From Steroidobacter gossypii (GTDB lineage: Bacteria; Pseudomonadota; Gammaproteobacteria; Steroidobacterales; Steroidobacteraceae): DNA of 64,000 nt. The stretch is taken from the NCBI RefSeq assembly GCF_016801985.1, contig NZ_JAEVLS010000001.1, positions 806,001 through 870,000 of the forward strand. The letters run 5' to 3'. The position numbers and the translations under genes were made by a program. The notes under the pieces are model-generated. The model was not told the DNA's origin, ran no database searches, and was given only the letters and a program-made list of their open reading frames with translations. Below are positions 36,109 through 43,664 of the stretch, piece after piece. Each line of letters starts with the position of its first letter. Position 1 is the first letter of the stretch.

Positions 36109-37452
36109 ATGAGCAAGCGCGCCCTGATCGTCGACGACTCGCGTTCCGCTCGCGTCATTTTGAGCCGCATGCTGGAAGGCTATGGTCTGGAAGTGGACTC
36201 GTCCGAATCGGCCGAGGCCGCGCTCGAGTACCTGCGCCAGGCCCGGCCGGACGTGATCTTCATGGACCACCTGATGCCCGGCATGGACGGCTTTCAGGCT
36301 ATTCAGGCCATCAAGGGCAACCCGGACACCGCCACCATTCCCGTGATCATGTACACCTCGCAGGAAGGCGAGCTGTACGTGAGCCAGGCCCGAGCGCTCG
36401 GCGCGGTCGGCGTCCTGCCCAAGACGGTGAAGCATGCCGATGTGTCCAGGGTGTTGTATCAGCTGCGATTGTTGCCGGAGCGTCGCGAGGCGCGTGCGTC
36501 GCTGCAGGTTGCGCAACAGGAAGGCTCGGCGGCGGTGCAGATCGAGCCGGTCCGCCCCTCCGGCGGCGAGCTCGAGATCGCGATCCGCAATGCCATCGCC
36601 CCGCTGCTGAAGGAGCACAGCTCCGAGATGCGGCGCTTCGTGCTGGCCAGTCTCGAAGGCTTCGCCCGCCGTATCAGCTCCGAAGGCAAGCCGGTCCCGA
36701 CGCCGGCGCCCGCCGAGCCCGCCGTCGCTCCGCCGCCGCAACCGCTCGAAACCCAGACCGTGATGGTGCGGCAAAACCGTTGGCCGTTGGCCGCCGGTGT
36801 CGGCGCGATCGCGCTGATCCCCGCGCTGGTGCTGGCCCTGTTCCTCACCAAAGAACTCGAAACCAACAAGGCGCTGCGCGGCTCGCTCACCACCTTGCAA
36901 GCGACCATCGACGGGCAGCAGGCGCAGCTGACCACGCTGCAACGAAGTCTGCAGTCGGGTCAGACCGCGGCCGTCGCCGCCGCCCCGAAAGCCGACAATG
37001 TGACTTCGGAAGTGGTGCCCTATGGCGAGGCGCCGCTGTCCGGCTCGCGATTGGAGCGTCTGCGCGAAATGCTCGGACAGCTGCGCGCCAACAACTTCCG
37101 AGGCAAGGTGAAGGTCGCGACCTTCGTCGGCGAGTTCTGTCTTACTGGCAACGGCATCGAAGGTTATTCGATGGCCACCGACGAACTGCCGGTGAATCGC
37201 TGCGACCTGGTCGGCAATCCGTTCGAGGACAGCCTGCCCACCGCGCAGCGTCAGTCGCTCGCGTTCGCCAATCTGCTGTCGTCGCTGCGCCAGGACGGCG
37301 GCGTGACGGTCGAAGTCGCGCACGAAGGCCGTCGCCCGAGCGTGCCCTATCCCAGTGCGGATCAACGCGCCCGCGTCACGGCGGGCGAATGGAACCGCAT
37401 CGCCGCTCAGAACAATCGGGTGGAATTCGCCACTGAGCCGGCCGGCTCATGA
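36109..37452 (+). CDS. Receiver domain fused to a transmembrane segment and periplasmic domain
   Basis: A 447-residue protein. Residues 1-120 are a complete CheY-like receiver (Asp9/Asp10, phospho-acceptor Asp53 in FMDHLMPGMDGF, Thr83, Lys105). Residues 140-220 include a helical stretch and a Pro/Ala-rich linker. A transmembrane helix is at 225-246 (WPLAAGVGAIALIPALVLALF). A coiled coil follows at 248-285, and then a domain of about 150 residues, SRLERLREMLGQLR to NRVEFATEP, with two Cys that could pair. The last part is faintly OmpA-like (RQSLAFANLLSSL, AQNNRVEF). By topology the receiver is cytoplasmic and the C-terminus periplasmic. There is no kinase gene next to it. Confidence 0.88.
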   Translation: MSKRALIVDDSRSARVILSRMLEGYGLEVDSSESAEAALEYLRQARPDVIFMDHLMPGMDGFQAIQAIKGNPDTATIPVIMYTSQEGELYVSQARALGAVGVLPKTVKHADVSRVLYQLRLLPERREARASLQVAQQEGSAAVQIEPVRPSGGELEIAIRNAIAPLLKEHSSEMRRFVLASLEGFARRISSEGKPVPTPAPAEPAVAPPPQPLETQTVMVRQNRWPLAAGVGAIALIPALVLALFLTKELETNKALRGSLTTLQATIDGQQAQLTTLQRSLQSGQTAAVAAAPKADNVTSEVVPYGEAPLSGSRLERLREMLGQLRANNFRGKVKVATFVGEFCLTGNGIEGYSMATDELPVNRCDLVGNPFEDSLPTAQRQSLAFANLLSSLRQDGGVTVEVAHEGRRPSVPYPSADQRARVTAGEWNRIAAQNNRVEFATEPAGS

Positions 37453-37493
37453 CGACGCCCCCTCGTCACGGATGTCGCTGTTAGAGGGTGTCA

Positions 37494-38552
37494 ATGTCTC
37501 CGCCCTGGTTGCTCTATGGTGCCAATGGATACACGGGCGAGCTGATCGCGCGTGAGGCGGTGGCGCGCGGCATGCGCCCCGTGCTGGCCGGACGTTCCAA
37601 ACAAAAGATCGCCAGGCTCGCTGCCGAGCTCGATTGTCCGAGCGCCGTGTTCGATCTCGACGATCACACGGCGCTGGTGTCGACGCTCACCGAAGTCGCG
37701 GCCGTCCTGCATTGTGCCGGACCGTTCTCGCAGACCGCGGCGTCGATGATGCAAGGCTGCCTCGCGACGCACGTTCACTATCTCGATATCACTGGCGAGA
37801 TCGACGTCTTCGAACTCGCCGCCAGCGTGCATGACAAAGCCGAGCGCTCCGGCGTCGTGCTGTGCCCGGGCGTCGGCTTCGACGTGGTGCCGACCGATTG
37901 CGTGGCCGCTCGTCTCAAGCAAGCGATGCCCGATGCGACGCATCTCGCATTGGGCTTCGACAGCCGCGCCGGGCTGAGCAAGGGCACGGCCAAGACCGCC
38001 ATCGAATCGGCCGGCAAAGGTTCGTGCATTCGGGTCGATGGCCGACTGGTGACCGAACGTCTCGGCGCCCGCACCCGACGCATCGATTTCGGCGCAGGCG
38101 AAAAACTCGGCGTCAGCATTCCGTGGGGCGATGTCAGCACCGCCTATTACACGACGGGCATCGGCAATATCGAGGTCTACACGGCGTCGTCACAAAAATC
38201 CGTCGATAGCATGCGGCGCGCGAACCTGTTCCGCCCGCTGCTGCGGCAACGCTGGATCCGCGAGCTGGTGAAGTTCAGCGCGCAGCGACGTGTGACGCCG
38301 CCGGACAAGACGCAGCGGGACAACAATCCCACTTATGTGTGGGGCGAGGCGCGCAACGCCGCGGGCGAAGTGAAAACTGCAAGACTGCGCACCGCCAACG
38401 GTTACTCGTTGACCGTACACTCCGCGCTGGGAATTCTCGGTGCGGTGCTGAGCCGGCCTTGCAACCCCGGCTTCACCACCCCAAGCTTGCTGGCGGGCGC
38501 CGACTTCGTCAGCACCCTGCCAGGTTCGTCCACGATTCGTATCGACCCATGA
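37494..38552 (+). CDS. Saccharopine dehydrogenase-like NAD(P)-binding reductase
   Basis: A 352-residue protein with an N-terminal Rossmann fold, WLLYGANGYTGELIAREAV, and the family-typical VLHCAGPFSQTAASMMQGCL. This is the saccharopine-dehydrogenase-like / trans-acting enoyl reductase group, whose members reduce acyl chains or have unknown substrates; it is not expected to be a true saccharopine dehydrogenase. The ATG at 37494 after AGAGG is preferred over the GTG at 37488. Its stop overlaps the start of the next gene (ATGA), implying an operon with the alpha/beta hydrolase. Confidence 0.87.
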   Translation: MSPPWLLYGANGYTGELIAREAVARGMRPVLAGRSKQKIARLAAELDCPSAVFDLDDHTALVSTLTEVAAVLHCAGPFSQTAASMMQGCLATHVHYLDITGEIDVFELAASVHDKAERSGVVLCPGVGFDVVPTDCVAARLKQAMPDATHLALGFDSRAGLSKGTAKTAIESAGKGSCIRVDGRLVTERLGARTRRIDFGAGEKLGVSIPWGDVSTAYYTTGIGNIEVYTASSQKSVDSMRRANLFRPLLRQRWIRELVKFSAQRRVTPPDKTQRDNNPTYVWGEARNAAGEVKTARLRTANGYSLTVHSALGILGAVLSRPCNPGFTTPSLLAGADFVSTLPGSSTIRIDP

Positions 38553-39601
38553 TTGATTCCGCCGCCGTCCCACATTCCGCCGACGTTGCCAGGTTCGCCC
38601 CTTCCGGCTGGTTCGCCAACGCTCACTTCCAATCCATCGTGCCCAGCCTGAGCCTGCGCCGTCCGTTCATCGCGAGCCGGGCACGGACGATGCTGGCGGT
38701 CGCGGACACTCAGATCGTGGACTGCGGCGACGGCGTGCGGCTACTCGGTCACTATTCAAGCCAGGCCGCCGCGGGCAGACCGCCGGCGCGCGATCTGGCA
38801 ATTTTGTTACACGGTTGGGAGGGCAGTTCCGACTCGGTGTATGTGCTGTCGTTGGGCAGTCATCTGTTCGATCTGGGCTGCGACATCTTCCGGCTCAACT
38901 TCCGCGATCACGGCCCGAGCCATCATCTGAACGAAGACATCTTCCATTCGTGCCGCCTCGACGAAGTGGTCGGCGCGGTGCGTAGCATCCAGGCGTCATT
39001 GCCGAACAAGCGCATCACCGTCGCGGGCTTTTCGTTGGGCGGTAACTTCGCGCTGCGTGTCGCCGCCAAGGCGGCGCGAGCAGGCATCGAGCTGGAGCGC
39101 TCCGTCGCCGTGTGCCCGGTGCTCCGGCCTCACAGCACCATGGAGGTGCTGGAGAGCGGCTGGTTCATCTACCAGCAATATTTCATCAACAAGTGGAAGC
39201 GCTCGTTGCGACGGAAACAGCAGTGCTTTCCCAAGCGCTACGACTTCAGCAAGATCCTGTCGCAGACCTCGATTCGCAGCATGACCGAGCTGCTGGTGCG
39301 CAACTTCAGCGAGTTCGCCGACCTGGATGCTTATTTGAACGGCTACGCCATCACTGGCGATGCGCTTGCGGAGCTGCAAGTGCCCAGCCACATCCTGATT
39401 TCGCTGGACGATCCCATCATTCCAGCGCACGACCTGCAGTACCTGGCGCGCTCGCCCAATCTGCACGTGACCTCGATCCCCCATGGCGGTCACTGCGGCT
39501 TCATGGACCGGTTCAGCGGCACCAGCTGGGCGGACAGGCAGATCGCGCACATCATGTTCGAGCAGCGCCTGGCCGCCGCCCCGCAAAGCGTTGCCGCCTG
39601 A
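38549..39601 (+). CDS. Alpha/beta hydrolase, YheT-like
   Basis: A 350-residue hydrolase. FAPSGWFANAHFQSIVPSL is the YheT/Abhydrolase_4 opening. LAILLHGWEGSSDS carries the oxyanion HG motif. VAGFSLGGNFALRVA holds the nucleophile Ser. The acid Asp lies near ISLDDPIIPAHDL and the catalytic His near PHGGHCGFMD. It likely hydrolyses a lipid or ester substrate; the reductase gene upstream (4-base overlap) suggests a shared lipid pathway, though this is inference. Confidence 0.9.
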   Translation: MIDSAAVPHSADVARFAPSGWFANAHFQSIVPSLSLRRPFIASRARTMLAVADTQIVDCGDGVRLLGHYSSQAAAGRPPARDLAILLHGWEGSSDSVYVLSLGSHLFDLGCDIFRLNFRDHGPSHHLNEDIFHSCRLDEVVGAVRSIQASLPNKRITVAGFSLGGNFALRVAAKAARAGIELERSVAVCPVLRPHSTMEVLESGWFIYQQYFINKWKRSLRRKQQCFPKRYDFSKILSQTSIRSMTELLVRNFSEFADLDAYLNGYAITGDALAELQVPSHILISLDDPIIPAHDLQYLARSPNLHVTSIPHGGHCGFMDRFSGTSWADRQIAHIMFEQRLAAAPQSVAA

Positions 39602-39603
39602 GC

Positions 39604-40383
39604 TCAGCCCGCGCGAGCGTTCCTGAACTCGCGCAGCACGGTGCGAAGTGACGTGGTGCCGACCAGGCGAGCACCACGCGCCGCGAGTCGAGCCGCGGTC
39701 TCGGGTGAAGTCACGTTGTGAATGGCCCAGCGCCAAGGACCACGCCACAACTGCGCAACGGTGTTCGTCAGCAACTCGTATTCGCACAACAGATAGTCGG
39801 GCACCAGCGCCTCGCACTTGAGCGCCGACAGACTGGAGTACTCGGACAGTATCCAGCCGACCCGGTACGGCGAGAGTTGCCGCACCTTATGAATCGCAGT
39901 CAGATCGCGCGACACCAGCACGCACTGGCGCGCCACCGGCTTCAACACGTCACAAATCCTGCTGACCGCCACCTCCGCGCCAAATACCCGCAAACTGGCG
40001 CGTTTGATCTCGATGAAGGCGGTGACCGACGGATGAGTCGAGATCACGCTGACCGCCTGCGCAAGCATTGGCACGCCGATGTCGCTGAACCGATCGCCAA
40101 ACCGTTCAGGCTCGGTGACCGTGACTTCGACCAGCTCTCGCCAGCTCATTTCCAGCGCGTTACGCTCCAGCCCCGCCATGCGCTTCAGGCTGGCGTCGTT
40201 CAGCAGCACCGGGCGACGATCGGCAGTGAGCTGAACGTCGAACTGCAGGTGGCGCGCGCCCAGCTCCAAAGCTGAACGCAGCGCCGGCAAGGTGTTCTCC
40301 GGATAGTCCTCGGTGTTGCCGCGTTGAGCGATCAAGTCGGGTAACGGTGACGACACTCTGCTGGCGGCTGACGGAGTCGGCAT
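39604..40383 (-). CDS. Glycerophosphodiester phosphodiesterase homologue lacking catalytic residues
   Basis: A 259-residue TIM-barrel protein of the GDPD family, with PENTLPALRSALELGARHL, FIEIKRASLRV and a GDPD-like C-terminus. The catalytic motifs are altered: the usual HRG reads AQRG, the E-x-D motif reads QFD, the second His motif HD reads ND, and the final TDxP-like motif reads TTSL. Three of the four acid-base/metal positions are thus replaced by amides, so hydrolase activity is doubtful. It may be a binding or regulatory protein. It is convergent with the hydrolase gene and divergent from the PQQ enzyme gene. Confidence 0.88.
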   Translation of the reverse strand: MPTPSAASRVSSPLPDLIAQRGNTEDYPENTLPALRSALELGARHLQFDVQLTADRRPVLLNDASLKRMAGLERNALEMSWRELVEVTVTEPERFGDRFSDIGVPMLAQAVSVISTHPSVTAFIEIKRASLRVFGAEVAVSRICDVLKPVARQCVLVSRDLTAIHKVRQLSPYRVGWILSEYSSLSALKCEALVPDYLLCEYELLTNTVAQLWRGPWRWAIHNVTSPETAARLAARGARLVGTTSLRTVLREFRNARAG

Positions 40384-40492
40384 TCAGCGGATCCTCATTG
40401 CCCTGGCAAGCATGCCATGCTTGTGACGCCTCCAATCGACCGCGACCCGACGAACTAGGACGAGCGTGGCATAGTCAATAAAGGGCACTGGC

Positions 40493-42754
40493 ATGAATCG
40501 ACGGACAGCACCGCGGGTCCTGGCGACGTTGCTATTGGCTGGGCTGCAAGCCTGTGGCGGGGGCGGGTCCTCTGGCAATCCGCCGCCAACCTCGGGCGAG
40601 CCTCCGCCCACCACGCCGCCGCCCGACAATCCGCCGTCGAATCCGAACTCCGGCCTGGATGCCCGGCCGTCCAATGCTACCTGCAGGGCGTGGCCACGAC
40701 CCAGTACAGGCAGCGATATTTCCTTGAGTCGATTCACCAACCTGTCGTTCACCATGCCGCTGGGATTGTTACAGGCGCCGAACGACGACGCGCGCTGGTT
40801 CGTGGTTCAGCAGGACGGAATTGTCCGGCAATTCAGTGGCACCAATCCCTCGAGCTCCAGCGTCTATATCGACCTCAGCTCGGTCACCTCTCGCGTGCTT
40901 GGGGGCGGCGAGATGGGCTTGCTGGGCATGACATTCCATCCCAACTATCCGAACGATCCGCGGGTGTTTCTGTCGTTCACCACTGGCGATCCGCTGGTGT
41001 CGCGAGTCTCGTCGTTCACCAGTACCGATGGCGGCGCGACGCTGAATCCCGCCACCGAGACGCAGATCCTTACCATCAACCAGCCCAACGACAATCACAA
41101 CGGCGGCCATGTCGCCTTCGGTCCGGACGGATATTTATATATTGGCATCGGTGACGGCGGCGGCGGTGGCGATCCGCACGGCGACCGGGGCAACGGTCAA
41201 CGCCTCACCACCATGCTCGGCAAGATCCTGCGAATCGACGTCAACAGCGGCACGCCGTACGGGATTCCGCCGACCAATCCTTTCGCGAGCAACGCGAGGT
41301 GTCCGGCAGCCGGCCGCTCGAGCGGCGAATGCCCCGAAATCTTCGCCTACGGTTTGCGCAATCCGTGGCGCTTCGCCTTCGATCATGCGAATGGCGATCT
41401 GTGGGTGGCGGACGTCGGCCAGGGCTTGTTCGAAGAAGTAGACCTGGTGACGAACGGCGGCAACTATGGCTGGCGCTGCCGCGAGGGCGCGCACGATTAC
41501 AACACCGGCGGTACTCCCGGCTGCAGCTCGGCCACGCTCATCGATCCCGTGGCCGAGTACGATCATAGTCTCGGCGAGTCCATCACCGGCGGCTACGTGT
41601 ATCGCGGCTCGCAGCCCACCGCCCTGGCGGGCCGATTCCTATTCGGCGATTTCATCTCCGGCCGCATCTTTGCGTGGATCGCCGAGACGGCCACGCAACC
41701 GCGCCAGCCCACGCAGTTGCTCGACACGACGCTGAATATTTCTTCGTTCGGCCAGGGCAACGACGGCGAGCTGTACGTGGTGAATTACAACGGCACTCTG
41801 CACCGGATCAATTTCGAATCCAGCGGCGTCATCGACACCACGCCACGGCTGTTGAGCAATACCGGTTGCGTGAGCAGCGCCGATCCGAAGCAGCCGGTCG
41901 ACGGCCTGATTCCGTACGCCATCAACGCACCGTTCTGGTCCGACGGTGCGGACAAAGACCGCTGGATGGCGCTGCCCAACAATCAGCTCATCACGGTGAA
42001 CACCGAGAACGATTGGAATTTCCCGCCGGGCACGGTGTTGATGAAGAACTTCCGCCTGGGCACGCGCCTGATCGAAACGCGACTGTTCATGCATCATCCC
42101 GACGGCGTATGGGGTGGCTTCAGTTACGAATGGAACGCCGCGCAGACCGACGCGACCCTGGTCGAAGGTGGCGCCGTGCGTGACATCGGGAACGGACGCA
42201 GCTGGATTTTCCCGAGCGAGAATCAGTGCATTCAATGTCACACCGAGGCTGCAGGTCGTTCCCTCGGACTGGAAACAGCGCAGCTCAATCGCTCCTTCAC
42301 CTATCCGCAAACCGGCAGGACAGCGAACGAGCTGACCACGCTCAATCACATCGGCCTGCTGACACCGGCGGTGGCCGATGCGAGCTCACAGCCGGCGATG
42401 CCCGATCCCTACGGCACGAGCGGCACGCTCACCGAACGCGCCCGCGCTTACCTGCACACCAACTGTTCGCAATGTCATCGTCCTGGCGGGCTCGCGCCCA
42501 GCAACATGGACCTGCGCTATACGACCACCTTGATGGGCACCAATGCCTGCAATGCCTTGCCAACCTCGGGTGATCTCGGTCTCGGCGCGAATGCGAGGGT
42601 GATCGCGCCGGGCAGCGCGACCAATTCAGTGCTGGTGAATCGAATGAATCGCCGTGACGCGGCCGCCATGCCCCCGCTGGGTTCCGCAATCGTGGACACA
42701 GCGGGCGTGGCGCTGGTCTCGCAATGGGTCGACAGCCTGGCGGCGTGCCAGTAG
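40493..42754 (+). CDS. PQQ-type soluble sugar dehydrogenase fused to a haem-binding domain (lipoprotein)
   Basis: A 753-residue lipoprotein: signal with lipobox LQAC (Cys21), then a Gly- and Pro-rich linker. Residues about 70-440 are a six-bladed glucose/sorbosone dehydrogenase propeller (GLLGMTFHPNYPNDPRVFLSF, DNHNGGHVAFGPDGYLYIGIGDGG, EIFAYGLRNPWRFAFD). From about 450 to 753 the fold changes and two CxxCH motifs appear (Cys579-His583 and Cys658-His662), indicating c-type haem. The enzyme would oxidise sugars in the periplasm with PQQ and pass electrons to its own haem. PQQ-synthesis genes are not in the window. Confidence 0.87.
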   Translation: MNRRTAPRVLATLLLAGLQACGGGGSSGNPPPTSGEPPPTTPPPDNPPSNPNSGLDARPSNATCRAWPRPSTGSDISLSRFTNLSFTMPLGLLQAPNDDARWFVVQQDGIVRQFSGTNPSSSSVYIDLSSVTSRVLGGGEMGLLGMTFHPNYPNDPRVFLSFTTGDPLVSRVSSFTSTDGGATLNPATETQILTINQPNDNHNGGHVAFGPDGYLYIGIGDGGGGGDPHGDRGNGQRLTTMLGKILRIDVNSGTPYGIPPTNPFASNARCPAAGRSSGECPEIFAYGLRNPWRFAFDHANGDLWVADVGQGLFEEVDLVTNGGNYGWRCREGAHDYNTGGTPGCSSATLIDPVAEYDHSLGESITGGYVYRGSQPTALAGRFLFGDFISGRIFAWIAETATQPRQPTQLLDTTLNISSFGQGNDGELYVVNYNGTLHRINFESSGVIDTTPRLLSNTGCVSSADPKQPVDGLIPYAINAPFWSDGADKDRWMALPNNQLITVNTENDWNFPPGTVLMKNFRLGTRLIETRLFMHHPDGVWGGFSYEWNAAQTDATLVEGGAVRDIGNGRSWIFPSENQCIQCHTEAAGRSLGLETAQLNRSFTYPQTGRTANELTTLNHIGLLTPAVADASSQPAMPDPYGTSGTLTERARAYLHTNCSQCHRPGGLAPSNMDLRYTTTLMGTNACNALPTSGDLGLGANARVIAPGSATNSVLVNRMNRRDAAAMPPLGSAIVDTAGVALVSQWVDSLAACQ

Positions 42755-42760
42755 GCGGAG

Positions 42761-43171
42761 CTAATTCACCTTCGGCTCGTTGCCGCGCTTCTCTTCGAAG
42801 TGCACGACCGGCGAGCCGCTGGTGACTGCCATGTCGCCCTGAATGATGGCGCCTTTGGCCACGGCGATGGTGCGCGCCCTGAGTGACCCCTTGATGCGGG
42901 CAGTGGCGCGCAGCTCCAGCTTCTCGGCGATCGTCACAGCGCCCTCAACCTCGCCGGCAATCACGGCGTTGCCAGCGCGAATCTCGCCTTCCCAACGACC
43001 GCCCTCGGACAAGGTCAGCGCGCCGTGCACGTCACCGTCGCCTACTACCGTGCCGCCGACCACCAGATCGCTGGTGCATTCCAGATCTCCGGTGAAGCGC
43101 GAGCCCGAACCGATGAACGTCGGACTGCTGGACACACGATCGGCAAGGCGGCGGCGAGGCGAATCGGCCAT
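42761..43171 (-). CDS. Bactofilin
   Basis: A 136-residue bactofilin, a filament-forming cytoskeletal protein. The core is a right-handed beta-helix visible as repeated G-x-(V/A) turns: FIGSGSRFTGDLECTSDLVVGG, then GDVHGALTLSEGGRWEGEI, RAGNAVIAGEVEGAVTIAEKLELRA and AKGAIIQGDMAV. The ATG at 43171 follows GGAG at 6 bases; three upstream ATGs are less well placed. Bactofilins scaffold cell-wall or division enzymes. It is convergent with the PQQ gene, only 6 bp apart. Confidence 0.92.
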   Translation of the reverse strand: MADSPRRRLADRVSSSPTFIGSGSRFTGDLECTSDLVVGGTVVGDGDVHGALTLSEGGRWEGEIRAGNAVIAGEVEGAVTIAEKLELRATARIKGSLRARTIAVAKGAIIQGDMAVTSGSPVVHFEEKRGNEPKVN

Positions 43172-43475
43172 GAACATCTCCATGCAAAGTCGCAACGGCC
43201 TTGCGCCGCTGCGACCGGAAAAACGCGAGCGCGGATTATCGACCGGAGCCCGCGCGCGAGGCTAATGAAAGCTTGGGGGCGAGACAGTGAAGTCGACGCG
43301 CGCCGCAGTCCGTGACGGAAGTCACCGAAAGCCGTCGGAAGGTGACGTTTCGTGTCAGCGAGCGACGCCGCTCCTGCGATTCAGAGGTTACGGCAAGAAC
43401 GCGTAACTCGCTGATCCAACGGGCCGAGCCGGTTCACGGAGCCCCGGACGGTTCACCATAAAATTTTTACAGACC
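43172..43475. other. Gene-free region upstream of the sigma-54 promoter
   Basis: About 300 bases with no coding sequence. It holds the bactofilin promoter side (minus strand), clustered GTGAC/GTCAC half-sites, a GTTACG/CGTAAC dyad around 43387-43406, and a direct repeat GGTTCAC at about 43431 and 43450. Confidence 0.5.
43312..43346. promoter_or_regulatory. Possible enhancer (upstream activating) site with GTGAC half-sites
   Basis: GTGAC-ggaa-GTCAC (43312-43325), with a further GGTGAC at 43341-43346 that pairs with GTCACC at 43321-43326. The cluster lies about 160-190 bases upstream of the predicted sigma-54 start, the usual place for a bacterial enhancer-binding protein. The activator is unknown. 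Confidence 0.35.
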
Positions 43476-43492
43476 CTGGCACGCCGGTTGCA
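43476..43492 (+). promoter_or_regulatory. Perfect sigma-54 (RpoN) promoter
   Basis: CTGGCACGCCGGTTGCA matches the consensus YTGGCACG-N4-TTGCW at every defined base, with the GG and GC elements 12 bases apart. The predicted transcription start is near 43503. Confidence 0.75.
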
Positions 43493-43502
43493 CCAGAGAG
43501 CT

Positions 43503-43599
43503 GGCATTTATGCGCTGAACCTCAAAGCAAGCTCGATACCGGGCCCTTGAGTTCGAATTCGCGCCGCCACGCGTTCTTCCCCGCTGGCGGCGTTTTTTT
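43503..43599 (+). ncRNA. Candidate sigma-54-dependent small RNA
   Basis: A predicted transcript of about 97 nt from the sigma-54 promoter to an intrinsic terminator, with no open reading frame of note. It includes a CTCAA/TTGAG stem (43521-43525 with 43547-43551) and then the terminator hairpin with a U-run suitable for Hfq. It is not a recognisable 6S, SRP, RNase P or tmRNA sequence. It may instead be an attenuated leader of the M16 peptidase operon that starts 65 bases further on. Confidence 0.5.
43562..43599 (+). terminator. Strong intrinsic terminator not preceded by a gene
   Basis: CGCCGCCA-cgcgttcttccccgc-TGGCGGCG followed by seven T residues. No coding gene on the plus strand ends before it for 800 bases. 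Confidence 0.85.
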
Positions 43600-43664
43600 G
43601 CGCATTCCCCGCGGCAGCGCGGTGGAGCCCGGCTGGTTATGATGCGACTTCGTCAGGAGTGCGC

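Noticed and set aside
36085-37365. 426-codon minus-strand frame opposite the receiver-fusion gene
   Set aside because: Composition is Arg/His/Gln-rich with no ribosome site, whereas the plus strand carries a full receiver.
43545-43570. T-arm-like GTTCGAAT sequence suggesting a tRNA or tmRNA end
   Set aside because: The flanking bases do not pair into a T stem, and no acceptor or anticodon arm can be drawn around it.
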